Part shown: piece after piece, positions 51,198 through 61,762 of the stretch
Position numbering within the stretch: position 1 is the first letter of the stretch
How the letters are laid out: the number at the start of each line of letters is the position of its first letter
DNA from: Hyaloraphidium curvatum
Lineage: Eukaryota > Monoblepharomycota > Hyaloraphidiomycetes > Hyaloraphidiales > Hyaloraphidiaceae
Assembly: GCA_025558095.1 (NCBI GenBank)
Contig: JAIVFI010000009.1
Coordinates: 785,465-849,464, forward strand
DNA: 64,000 bases
Reading direction: 5' to 3'
Program-made: the position numbers and the translations under genes
The notes under the pieces: model-generated
What the model was told of the DNA's origin: nothing
The model's database searches: none
The model's input: the letters and a program-made list of their open reading frames with translations, nothing else

Positions 51198-53264
51198 TCA
51201 GCACGACGCGACCTCAAACTTCACCTGACTGGTGTACCCCATGTCCGACGTGACCTTCATCCTCTTCCGCTTCACCTTGCCGTAGAAGAAATACTTCCCG
51301 GGCGCAAGCTTGGTGCCCGCCGGGATCCGGAGCGAGATGTGCTGCGCGCCACGGTTGGCCTTCTGCGCTTCGGCGAGCCAGTTGCACGCCGGGACCTTGA
51401 GGACCTCGACGGGCTTGACCTTGGAGAAGTAGTTGTTGCGGCCGGCGTCGGGCGACAGGCGGAACGAGATCCAGGCGTTCCTGCGCCCCGATCGCGGATC
51501 AGCGGCCGCCGGTCCCCGCGGTGACGTTCACGACCCACTGGTCGGAGATCTTCCCCCGCTCGCACTGCGACTCCATGAACGACGACATCGACACCTTGAT
51601 CTTGACCTCGCCCCCGCACCGGTACCCGCCGATCGCGCTCTGCGCGTCCTGGCGCGGCTCCTGCTGCCCGTCCCACACCTTGAGCCCGCCCAGGTACGCG
51701 TCCGACTCGAGCAGCACGTTGTCCATCGCCGCCGCGTCGATGCCGTCCTGGTTGAGCCGGGCGATCATGTTGAGGGCCCGCTGCTCCGCCGCCGTCCCCT
51801 GCACGTCTAGCTCCGGGATGCCCGCGCCCTGCATGTACTCGCTCTCGAACACGGTCTTGAGGAGCGCCTTGGCGTTCTGAGGCCGCAGCGTCTGATCTTG
51901 GCTCGCGAGCAGGTTCGCCAGCGCGAAGATGGCGGCGTGCCGCTGCGGGTTGCCCTGGACGAGTTCGGGGAAGCGGAGCTCGAACCGGAGGCCCTGTTCG
52001 GATGCCGCGGTGAAGGGGGTGCTCGGCAGAGGGGTGTTGGCGGTCGCTTGTCTCTGAGCCGTGGGCAAGCCGTTGTCAGAGCGAGGCAAGGAGGCACGCG
52101 GACGCAAAGAAGACCGACCGCGGTGCGATGCTCCTGGGCGGGGGCAAGGATGTTGAACTTCCCCTCTGGCCGCTGCACCTTGGGGTGGCCGACAAAGTAC
52201 ATTTGCCCTGTGGTGCGAGGCGAGACGTGTGAATCGAAAGCGCCGGAAAAGAGGCAATGTACAGACATAGCGTGACTCCCAGAGCATAGACATCGGACCC
52301 AAAGCCCAACATCCTGAAATTGGCTCCACGTTCTTGTTTGCCGGCCCGCGTTCCCAGGAACCTGGGAATAAAGCCGTCCGTCCCTCCAAGTATGCCACCA
52401 GCATTGACGATTTGTTCGACCTCGGTCCTGGGCTTGGTTTCCCCGAAGTCGATGATGCGTGGGTTGCCGTCCGAGCAGATCATGACGTTGGCGGGTTTGC
52501 TGGGTAGAGGAGGGGCCGGGGCGTCAGCATAGGCCTCACAGCGAGCCGGAGGGGAGTTCCAACATGTCGCCGTGCACGTAGCCCTTGCCGTGCATGTAAG
52601 CAAGGCCGATCACGAATTTGGCAAACAGCAAGGTGATCTGCGCATCCGACGGCGCCGCGTCGTCGTTGGGGTCGCGCGCCGCGAGCTTTTCGAAGTCGCC
52701 TCCCTGGCACTTGTTGAGGAGCATGACGAGGAGCTTCTGGTCTCGAATGAACCATGAAGGATCATCCTTCGGCAGGGGCATCACGTAGATGCCCCAGAGC
52801 TTCATGATGAACGGGCCCCCCTGCAGCGCTTCCAAGATCTGGACCTCCTTCCGTGCCGCGTCCAGGTCGTCCGCATTGAGGATGTCCTTCTTCATCGCCA
52901 CCGGATCCCCTCCATTTGGAGAGCTCCGGACCGACGCCAGACTGCCGGGTGACCAGTTCCCGACGCGCTTGGCCGCGAGCCGGCGCGGGTTCTGGTCCTC
53001 GAGGTTCTTGAGGACGACCTCCTCCACGATGCCGTAGCCGCCCCTGCCAAGCAAGCCGATGACCGTGAACGACTCGGCTGTTGGCGCCTCGCCCGTGTAG
53101 TCCGCCAGCGTGCGCGTCTTCACGTTTGCGGTGCGCAGGTCGGCCAGCGCCCACGGGTCGCGCGCCTCGGCGGCCGCGCGCTGCCGCGTCTCGGCGGCGC
53201 GGCCGCCGCCAGCGAGCGCTAGGACGAGCAGCCACAGTGCCGGGCCCGCGGCGGAGAGCCGCAT
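51198..53264 (-). CDS. Secreted protein kinase with C-terminal beta-rich domain
   Basis: A signal peptide (MRLSAAGPALWLLVLALAGG) leads into a complete-looking kinase domain: glycine loop VIGLLGRGGYGIVEEV, candidate lysine in RRLAAKRVGNW, catalytic loop GKGYVHGDIKPANVMICSDG (the D-I joined by an intron with a GTTGGA donor), DFG in RIIDFGETKP, and helix F GFGSDVYALGVTL. The C-lobe ends with SQDQTLRPQNAKALLKTVF. A domain of about 180 residues follows (YRCGGEVKIKVSMSSF, NAWISFRLSPDAGRNNYF, PAGTKLAPGKYFFYGKVK), probably beta-rich. Four further introns join in frame, the last with a GTGGGT donor. A kinase entering the secretory pathway would act in the ER/Golgi lumen or outside the cell. An upstream ATG at 53339 would bury the signal peptide and is disfavoured. 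Confidence 0.78.
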
Positions 53265-53394
53265 CTCGTTCGCCGGGCCGGGGAGAAGGGTCGTGGGCTG
53301 CTGGACCCGACGAGGACCCGCGGCCAGACCAGCCCCCAAAACTAAAAGCCGAGCCCTCGCGGTCCCTCACAGGAAATCTGCACTGCGCGTCATC

Positions 53395-53933
53395 ATGGAC
53401 GCGTCCGATGCGGACGGCAGTGCCGCGGTGCGATTTTCCGCGCCGTCGGCGAGGGGAGCGGAGGCGTTGGGTCCAGCCAGGCCCCTCGCAGAGCTCGCGG
53501 ATCTCCTAGACGAGGTGAATCGCGGCCATCGCGTCTTCAAAGCCATGATTGATCATCGAATGTTTTGTTTCGCAGCTTTTTGCTGCAGATGCTTTCCTTC
53601 CTGCCGTTCTCCGCGCGCCGCAGAGTGCGACGCGTCTGCCGCCGCTTCGCCAGCGTCGCCGCCGATCCCTCCCTGTGGGCTTTTCTGGGCCTTGAGATTG
53701 AAAACGAAAAGGCGGCTCGCAGTGCGGCGACGGCGGTCGGGTACGCCGCTGCGGGGATCCGCGGGTGCACTCCGCGTGTCGCCGACGTGCGCTGCCACCA
53801 CGGCAGAGACCCGCCGATCGAGGCGGCCGCTCTGCGCTCGTCGACCCTCGTTCAATTGTCGGTGGCGGACCACCGCTTGGACCGAAGGCGCGGCGGCGGC
53901 TTCCTGCTTGGCGCGTTCTGGGGCTGGGGCTAA
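53395..53933 (+). CDS. Small F-box protein
   Basis: Two exons (intron about 53513-53586, GTGAAT to CTGCAG, phase 0) encode about 155 residues. The splice fuses LAELADLLDE to MLSFLPFSARRRVRRVCRRF and ASVAADPSLWAFLGL, which together form an F-box: the leucine-proline core, VCRRF and the final tryptophan are in register. The rest, including GIRGCTPRVADVRCHH and FLLGAFWGWG, is not recognised. It would link SKP1 to a target in an SCF ligase. Divergent from the secreted kinase gene (131 bp between starts), and its stop overlaps the stop of the SAP gene. Confidence 0.7.
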
Positions 53934-54256
53934 ACGGCGGCGAGCTCCAGCCCGGCCTTGCGGTTCGGCGCGACGTGCCCCGTCCTGATCCCCGCGCGCA
54001 GGCATGCGTTCGCCGTGCGCGGGTGCTCCACCCCGCTCGCCCTCAGTATCGCGTCGACGTCGACGCGGCCGGCGCAGGGAACCTTTTTCGCGCGATGCCG
54101 TTTGTGCAGCTCGGGGTGGAGGATGCGCTCGACGATAGCGGGTTTGGAGCCGCCCACCGGGAGGTGGAGGGAGGCGCAGAGGGCGCGGAGGTCCGAGGCG
54201 GGTTTGAGGAGGAGGGATGCGCGGGTGTCGGGGGGCGTGGGGGTTCCGGCGGCCAT
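53930..54256 (-). CDS. Small SAP-domain protein
   Basis: A 108-residue intronless protein. Residues 15-48 (LLLKPASDLRALCASLHLPV then GGSKPAIVERIL) fit the SAP helix-extended-loop-helix motif, with the conserved Leu, Gly-Ser-Lys and terminal Arg-Ile-Leu, a DNA- and RNA-binding module of nuclear proteins. After it comes a basic stretch (HKRHRAKKVPCAGR). No other domain. Its stop codon shares bases with that of the plus-strand F-box gene (the four bases 53930-53933 carry both stops), so the mRNAs overlap tail to tail. Confidence 0.75.
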   Translation of the reverse strand: MAAGTPTPPDTRASLLLKPASDLRALCASLHLPVGGSKPAIVERILHPELHKRHRAKKVPCAGRVDVDAILRASGVEHPRTANACLRAGIRTGHVAPNRKAGLELAAV

Positions 54257-54633
54257 TGGCTGATGTGCGAGTAGAGGTGGAAGAGGTCATGCCCCAACTG
54301 CACGTGATATAGATGATTGGATGAATTCCGAGCTCGATGCGATGGCACACGCGGTGATGCTGGCTGGCCCACTGCCGCCGACTGCGGAGCCCTTCCGTCC
54401 TAAGGCTCCTAAGGGCAATCCATGCTCCATCGCGCCATCCGGAGGTCGAAGTAGCCTGAAAGAGACGCGTAGATTCGAACAAAAAGGCAAGTAGGGTCCG
54501 CGAGTTTGGTTGGCCCGTCCGCCCCTCTCCTGCCCATCGCCCAAGTCGCGCGGCGAGTCACGTGACCGTCGGCATTGCGCGTCCGGGGTCCGTCCTCCGC
54601 GCCTCCCGGCCTCCCCTCAGGGAAGTCGCCGCG

Positions 54634-57388
54634 ATGTCGTACCCGTACTACACGCAGCCGCCCCCGGGCTCGTACTACCCGGCGCCGCCGCAGCGCCCGC
54701 CGCCGCCGCGCCGCCCGGCTACGGCTACCCGCCGCAGCAGCAGGCCTACAGCACCGCGTACAACGCGGCGTACAGCTACCGCCCGCCGCAGACCGTGCCG
54801 CCGCCGATGCCGGCAAGGCCTCCTCCCCCGCCGCCCGCCGCCCGCCCGCCGCCGCCGCCCGTCGCGGTGCCGCGGCTGTCGTTCCTCGACCAGAACAGGG
54901 CGCAGAGCTACACAAACGGCTGGCTAAGGATGGGGCCGCAGGGCGGCAGGCTGTCTCGTAAGCATCGCCGGAGGGAGGGGGCGGGCGGAGGAGGGGAGGG
55001 GACGCGTTGATGGGCGGGAGGCCTCCCCGCCCCTCCCCGGCAGCACACGCCCCTTGAAACGCGGTTCGCATGTCAGCGGCCCCGTGCGACGTCGCGGTGC
55101 CCTTGGGTGCGAACGACAGCGACGGCCGCCTCTTTTCCTGGCGCCCGATCATGGCGCGTGGGCTAGATCCGCGGCCGACATTCCACGGAGGGGCGGCGCG
55201 GCTCCCCCCACATCTGCACGCGCTCTCGCTCGCTGCCTTTGCGCGCTCTAACATTCATTCTCCCCCACCCGCAGGCGACTCGGCCCGCTCCCTCCTCATG
55301 CCGTACCAGCTCCCCCCCTCGGCCCTCGACCAGGTCCTCCGCCTCGCCTCGGTCGTCCCATCCCCCAGCGGCGGTTACACCCTCCCCGAGTGCCTCCTGG
55401 CCATGTACATGTGCGACGACTACCGCCGCAACGGGCGGATCCTGAACCCCGTGCCGGAGGGGTGGGTGCGCGAGGTGCAGGCCGCCGCGGGGTACCACCC
55501 GCCCGCGAGGCCGGCGCCCGCCGCGCAGCCGCCGCCGCCCCCGAGGCCGGCGCCGGCGCCGATCACGGCGCCCAGCAGGCCGCCCCCTCCGACGTCGTCG
55601 TACCGCCCGCCTCCCCGCCCGTCGGGATCGACGGCGCCGCCGGCCCCGTCGACCGGCGGAAGCTCGCAGTACCGCCCCCCGCCCCCGCGGCAGCGCGCGG
55701 ACCCGCCCACGTGGGCCGTGCCGTCGAGCGAGAGGGCGAGACACGAGTCGATATTCAGGGCTTTTTCCAAGGATGGCGTGATCACGGGTGGGTGTGCCGG
55801 CGCTCGATGAAATTGGGTGGAGGGACTGATCGACGTCCGGGGTGGCAGGCGAGCAGGCCAAGGAGGTGTTTGGCCAGTTCGACGTGCCGATCGAGAAGCT
55901 CGCCGACATCTGGTGCGTCCCCCTCCCCCTCCCCAACCCTTCCTTCCTCCTGACGCAGCCCCGGCCCCCAGGGACCTCTGCAACGAATCCGCCCCCGGCT
56001 CCCTCAACGAGCGCGAATTCGTCGCCTGCATGCACCTCATCGACCTCTACCGCCGCGGGTACGCGCTGCCCAAGGGCCCCGGCGCCCCCGCGCAGCTGTG
56101 GGAGAGCATACCAAAGACCCCCAGCGCGGCGCCACAGGGGAGCAGGCCGGCGCCGGTGCTTCCCGGTGCGGCGGCGGGCGGAGGGGCGGCGAGGCCGCCG
56201 CCGCCGCAGGCGGGGAGCTCTGGAGGGAACAACTACCGCCCCCCTCCCCGCCCCTCCCCCGGCACCGCCTCCACATTGACCCCCACGACCGCCCCCCCGC
56301 CCCCCCGCCCCGTCCCCCCGCCGCCCTCCACCACCCCCGACATCTCCACCCTGGACGACGACGCCATCGCCACGCTACCCGGGGAGGACCCGATGACGGC
56401 CGCGCAGGTGCGCGCGCGGCAGGAGGACGAGGCGCGCAAGGGGCAGGATCGGATGGCCGTGTTCCGGGAGCAGAGAAGGAAGGCGAGGATCGCGGCGGGG
56501 TTGCCGCCAGAGGAGGAGGAGGAGGCCAAGCCGCCGCCGGTGCCGCCGCTTCCCGCCACCGGCGGGGCGTCGGCCAGCGGCGGTGGTGGTGCGGCCGCGA
56601 GCGGCGGCACCGCGCCGCCGGCGCCCGCGCCCAAGCCCGGCCCCCCGAAGCCGCCGCCCAAGCCGACTGACCCGCGGGCGGCGCGGGAGCAGCAGGAGAA
56701 GGAGGAGCGGGAGCGGGCTGCCAAGGAGGAGGCGGACCGCCAGGCGCGGGTGGAGAAGGAGGAGAAGGAGCGCGAGGAGGCGTTCCGGAAGCGGATGGAG
56801 GAGGAGCAGGCGAGCAAGCGGGCCGAGGAGGAGCGGCGCGCGAAGGAGGCGGAGGAGCGGAGGAAGAAGGACGAGGACGAGAGCAGGAGGAAGAGGGCGG
56901 AGGAGGCGGAGGCCCGGCGGAAGGAGGAGGAGGCGATCAGGAAGCGGGAGGAGGAGGAGAAGCGCAAGTGGGAGGGGGAGGAAAAGAAGAGGGCGCAGGA
57001 GAGGAAGGAGAACGAGGAGAGGGAGAAGAAGGAGAGGGCGGAGAGGGAGGCGGCGGAAGGTGGGGCGATCGAGCTGCCGTTTGCCGTTTTGGGGGCTAAC
57101 GACATCGGTTCTGTGTTCGACCCACAGAGGCGGAGCGCAAGCGGCAGTTCGAGGAGAACCGCAAGAAGCTCGCAGCGGGGCTGGCGACGACGGGCATGGG
57201 CGGATCCGTGCCTTCGCCCGCCGTGGCGGAACCGACCGCGGCGGCAGGCGGCGGCGTCGAGATGGCTGGCGATGGTTGGTATCCTGGCCCTTTGGTTCTC
57301 TCGCCGAGCTCATCTCCCGGGGCAACGCAGAAGCGGAGCGGAAGAAGCGCATGGAGGAGAACAAGAAGCGGCTCGAGGCCTCGCTCTT

Positions 57389-57432
<44 letters not shown>

Positions 57433-58554
57433 AGGAGGACGACGCGCAGTCCGCCGCACCCTCTGGCGCCGGTTCCGACTCGACCGCCGTCAACCAGGCC
57501 CCAGCCGCTGCGCTCTACAAGGCCCGAGCCATCTTTGCCTACGAGGCCGCGGACGCCGAGGGGCTCAGCCTGGAGGAGGGCGACGAGGTGTCGGTGGAGC
57601 AGGACCAGGACGACTGGCTCTACGGGACGGCGGTCGGGAGCGGCAAGAAGGGGTGGTTCCCCAAGACGTACGTCGAGAAGGCGGACGCGGCGGCGCCGGC
57701 GGTGCCCGCCCTCTCGGTCGGAGGCGACGCGGCGGCGGCCCCGGCGCCCGCAGCCGTCACCGCCGCGCCGGCCATGCTCTACCGCGCCAAGTCGCTGTAC
57801 GACTACGACGGTACCGCCGCGGGGCCGGACAACCTGACCCTGGCCGAGGACATGGTCGTGACGGTGACCAAGGAGGACGGCGACTGGCTCTTCGGCACCG
57901 ACCCCGCGGGCAAGGAGGGCTGGTTCCCGGCCTCGTACATCGAGAAGCTGCCCGAGGGTGGGTCGGCGAGCCCGGTGCCGCCGACGCCGCTGCCGCCGGG
58001 AGCGGGCGCGCCGCCGGTTGAGGGCACCGCGTACCTGTGCAAGGCGACCGTGCTCGCCGACTTTTCGCCCGCATCGGCGGAGGAGCTTGCGGTGGCCGAG
58101 AACGAGGTCGTCGGCATCGTGGAGAAGCTCGAGGACGGATGGTGGATGGCCGAGAAGCTCACGGCGGACCGCAAGCGCGGGCTGGTGCCGGCGACCTACT
58201 GCGAGGAGATACCGGACACGGGCGGGCAGGGGGTGGCGGGCAAGAAGGAGAACGACGCGAGCGCGGCGATCGCGCTGGCGACGAGCGCGTCGGCGGCCAA
58301 GGTCGTCGACCCTGCGGTGGTGGGTATACTTGCTGCGGTCGACCTCTTCGCCGGCTCACTCCGCTCGCCCTTCGCAGGCCGCAAAGCTGGCCCCGCTCAA
58401 CGACGCCCTGACCAAGGAGCTCCGGGCCAAGGAGGGCTTGGAAAAGATGCTGCAGCAGCCGTCGATCCCCAAGGAGGCCGTGCAGGCGCAGCTCGCGGCG
58501 TCGACCAAGAAGATCGACGATATCCAGCGGCAGATTGCCGCTCTGACGGGGTGA
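54634..58554 (+). CDS. Intersectin-like endocytic adaptor (2 EH, coiled coil, 3 SH3)
   Basis: A scaffold of clathrin-mediated endocytosis. In order: a Pro/Tyr/Gln-rich N terminus (SYPYYTQPPPGSYYPAPPQ); EH domain 1 (LPPSALDQVLRLASVVPS, YTLPECLLAMYMCDDYRRNG); EH domain 2 (FRAFSKDGVITGEQAKEVFG, LNEREFVACMHLIDLYRRG); a Pro-rich linker; a Glu/Lys/Arg coiled coil of about 140 residues; poly-Gly; three SH3 domains (ARAIFAYEAADAEGLSLEEG, AKSLYDYDGTAAGPDNLTLA, ATVLADFSPASAEELAVAEN); and a short C-terminal helix. Six introns join in frame. There is no DH, PH or C2 domain, so it matches the short intersectin form; Cryptococcus has an intersectin homologue. A one-base frameshift at about 54700-54715 separates the first 26 codons from the rest with no usable splice site. 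Confidence 0.88.
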
Positions 58555-58718
58555 TCTTGCTCGGACCTTGCCACGTGGGACATGGAATAGACGTTCGTCT
58601 TGGAATCGGACCGCGCGGGGAAAGTCCGGTCCCAAAACTGCATCTGCCATTTGCTCAACGTCGCGACTTCCAAATCGTCCTTCCCATGGCCCGAGAACCG
58701 CCTCACTCCGGGCGCGCA

Positions 58719-61138
58719 TCAGCACGCGACGCAGTCATCGACCAACGCGGAGAAGAGCTCCGAGAAGCTTCCCATGCTTTCAATCTGGGGCCGGCCGTCG
58801 TACCCCGCGGGCCGGGCCGTAGCGGGCGAGCCTAGCTCCAGGTCGGACGCTGCCTCGAGCGCGTGCGTCGCCGACGAGCTCGTCGCGGAAGGCGACGTGC
58901 AGCCCGCCGGAGCCGGGCCGCCGGCGATCCAAGGATGAGCGAGAGCCTCCGCAGCGGATGGCCGCGTGCTCTGGTCGACGCAGAGCGCGCCGCGGATAAA
59001 GTCCTTGGCATCGTCCGAGACGGGCCGGTCTTCCGGGAAGGCGAATTCCGCGGTGCTGATCCGCCGGTAGAGGTCGCTGTAGGATTCCGCGTCCTGGAAC
59101 GGGGTGAAGCCGAAGAGCAGCTCGAAGGCCAGGCACCCCGTGCTCCACACATCGACCTTGGCGGTGTAGCTTTCAGCGCCGCCGCCAATCTCGGGCGGCA
59201 GGTAAAAGGGCGTGCCGACGATGGTGGAGAGGAAGTCGGGTCCGTTGTCCCGGGTGCGCGGCCGGGCGCCGGGGCAGTACGCGCAGCCAAAGTCTACGAG
59301 GGCGAGCGAGGACAGATGGCGCGTGTCGCGGACGATCACGTTCGATGCCTTGACGTCGCGATGCACGACGCCGCGGTCGTGCAGGTAGGCCAGGGTGAGG
59401 AGGAGGGTCGAGACGATGCCGGCGGCCGCGTGCTCGGGGACCGTGCGCCGCTTGACCAGGAGCGCCGCGAGGTCCTGCAGCCGGAGGATGGGCGTGAGGT
59501 GCGATGCCGGGCCCGGCCAGCTGCGCCCACCTGTCCGGGCACACTGGATACCTGCTTTAGGCCCTCGTCATCCTACCGTGACCGCGTCCAGCGCGACGGT
59601 GTTGCTCCGCCTCGGCCGCGCGAGGTGCTCCATCATCCCTGCGCTCACGAGCGGCAGCGCCAGGTCCAGGGTCTTGCTGTCCGAGCGGAAAAAGACCTCC
59701 ACCCCCGAGGAGGTCCGGTGGTGTTTAGATCCGGGCACGGTGCCGAGGATCCAGGGGTGCTGCAGCGCCTGGAAGGCGCCGAGGCGGAGGGAGGGGTCCG
59801 GCTCGAGGACCTCGCGGACAAAGTTGGCCGCGGCGGGGGAGACGTGGTCGTAGCCGGGGGGAATGGTATAGGCGCCGCGGCAGATACGGGTGAATAGCTC
59901 GGTGAAGGAGCCGCTGGCCTGGAAGGGGGTCTCGCCGTACAGCATCTGCGGGCGGCGGGTAAGCGGAGGCCGGTTCGGACCGAAGGCGGCTCACCTCATA
60001 GACGATGCAACCCGCGGACCACACATCGACCTTGGCGGTGTAGCTTTTGCCGGCGACGACCTCGGGCGCGAGGTACTGCCGAGCCAAACACGATGAGAAC
60101 GCGAATCTCCGGCACCCGGTGCACGGTAACCCACGAAAGGAGTCCCGACTAGCGTCTGCATCACGGCGCCCGAGCTCCCCACGCTCGTACTCGCGATCTC
60201 GGCCTCAGCAGTCTGCGCCCCTTTGCCTGCCCACGCATCGTTGCCCGATCCGACAAACTGCCACGTCTCGGCCAGGCACTCCTCCTGCTCCTCGCCCGGG
60301 ATCACCGGGGGCCCGACGTGGCACCCGTCCCAATCCATGATCACCAGCGAGTCCAGGTTTCCCGCCTCTTTGAGCATGATGTTGGCCGGCTTCAGGTCGC
60401 GGTGCACAAGGCCGGCGCCGTGCGCGTAGGCGAGAGTGCCGAAGATCATGGACGCGATGAAGAGGGCCTCGGATTCGTCCAGCTCGCCGCCTTGGTCGAG
60501 GATGTACTTCTGCAGGGTGCCGCCTTCGCACACGGTGGTGACCAGATAGATCTGGTGTCGGGGCATCGCGGTGAGCCGACGTGCCCGTGCACGGTCCGCC
60601 GCGAGCCCACCTTCTCCTCCGTCTCGAATAGTTCGATGTAGAACGGCATATGCGGGTGTCCGTTGTGCGACTTGACGGCGAAGAAGCGCTCGCGTATGGA
60701 CCTCTCGAAGGCGGCCCTCGTCTCGGCCATCTGCGTCCCTGCACGGCCGCCGCGGTTCCCCGGCGCCGGCGGCTTGTTCATGGCCTTGAGGGCCACCATG
60801 GCGCCGTTGTCGATGCAGCGGCACAGCTTGACCGTTCCCTCGGAGCCGCTGCCCAGCACGCGGACGTCCTGGTAGGCCTTCCGGCGGGAGGAGCCCCAGG
60901 AATAGAGCGCGCGAAGCTGCTCGGCGTTGGGCTCGAGCGGGTACGGGAAGGCGGGGGCGGGGGCCTCCGGGAGAGGTCCGTCCCAAGAAGCACGCCTCGG
61001 GGCCCCGCCGGCGGCCACGCGGGGGAGGGGGGTGAGGAGTCCTTCGGTCATTGCGGGGCGGGGGAGCGATTTCGACGCGCGCCGCTCGCGGGACGCGGAG
61101 CGGTGCGAGCCTAGGAACCGGGCGAGGAAGCCCGGCAT
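58719..61138 (-). CDS. Tandem kinase-domain protein (full kinase plus N-lobe-less kinase)
   Basis: Domain 1 is a CAMK-like serine/threonine kinase: glycine loop VRVLGSGSEGTVKLC, lysine in MVALKAMNK, GLVHRDLKPANIML, the DFG position as IMDWDGCH, LVGTPFYLAPEVV, DVWSAGCIVYE, ending RLGAFQALQHPWILG. Three introns there check by frame, as their removal rebuilds these motifs. Domain 1 ends at TVG then TGA (59568-59570), but the same frame continues into domain 2: ILRLQDLAALLVKRRTVPE, VVHRDVKASNVIV, ALVDFGCAYC, IVGTPFYLPPEI, DVWSTGCLAFELLF, RPSAAEALAHPWIAGG. Domain 2 has no N-lobe and no ATG before its catalytic loop. A 33-nt GT-AG intron (59544-59576) would remove the stop in frame; introns of 32-37 nt occur elsewhere here. 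Otherwise domain 2 is a pseudogene. Confidence 0.65.
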
Positions 61139-61762
61139 TTCGAGGTTTTTTGTCGGTGTTTTGGGGTTGGTTGTGTGCGAGTGAATCGTCGACGGTGCTG
61201 TCCCAAGGGGAATCAGGGACGGGACGACGTCATAGGGGTCGCGATGAGCCAAATCTCGATCCCTCACACACTTCGGCGGCCGGACGGCAGCGAAGTGCAT
61301 GGCGAGGGGTGGAATTCGGACGGAACGCCTTTTCGAGCGGGCCGATTATGTCGGGGGAGCAACTTGCACCAGGGTGAGTCGTCCGACGTTCCGCCTCACC
61401 GCCCGCCTGAACGCCCCATATGAATCGATCTCGGGAGCAGCAACCAGCCAGCGGGCAGCGCACCCTCGAATGAACCCGACGATTTCGCCTATCCTTCCAT
61501 AAAATCCCAGAGCTGGGAAGGCGACGGAGACCGGTCCTGTCGTCGTCGTCGCGCGGGAGGCCGCTGCCCACCAACACGGACGGGATCTGGTGCAGATAGT
61601 GGAATTCTTCGAGCAGGACAATCATTGACGCCAAAAGACGCAATCCGTGCGAGATTCGGGCGTTCCCGAAGAGTTGAGGCGCGACCGGCAAAACTCGGCC
61701 GGGAGACGCCCGACACCACAACTGGACAACTGGACGCCAAACTCGCCTCAGAACACCCCGCC
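61139..61762. other. Divergent intergenic region
   Basis: Lies between the start of the tandem kinase gene and the start region of the HSL-type hydrolase, so it should carry both promoters. It is somewhat less GC-rich than the genes. I see no coding region. Confidence 0.5.

Noticed and set aside
53100-54256. Possible gene running antisense through the kinase 5' end and F-box gene
   Set aside because: The frames lack family motifs, while the sense frames have a signal peptide, kinase motifs, an F-box and a SAP domain.
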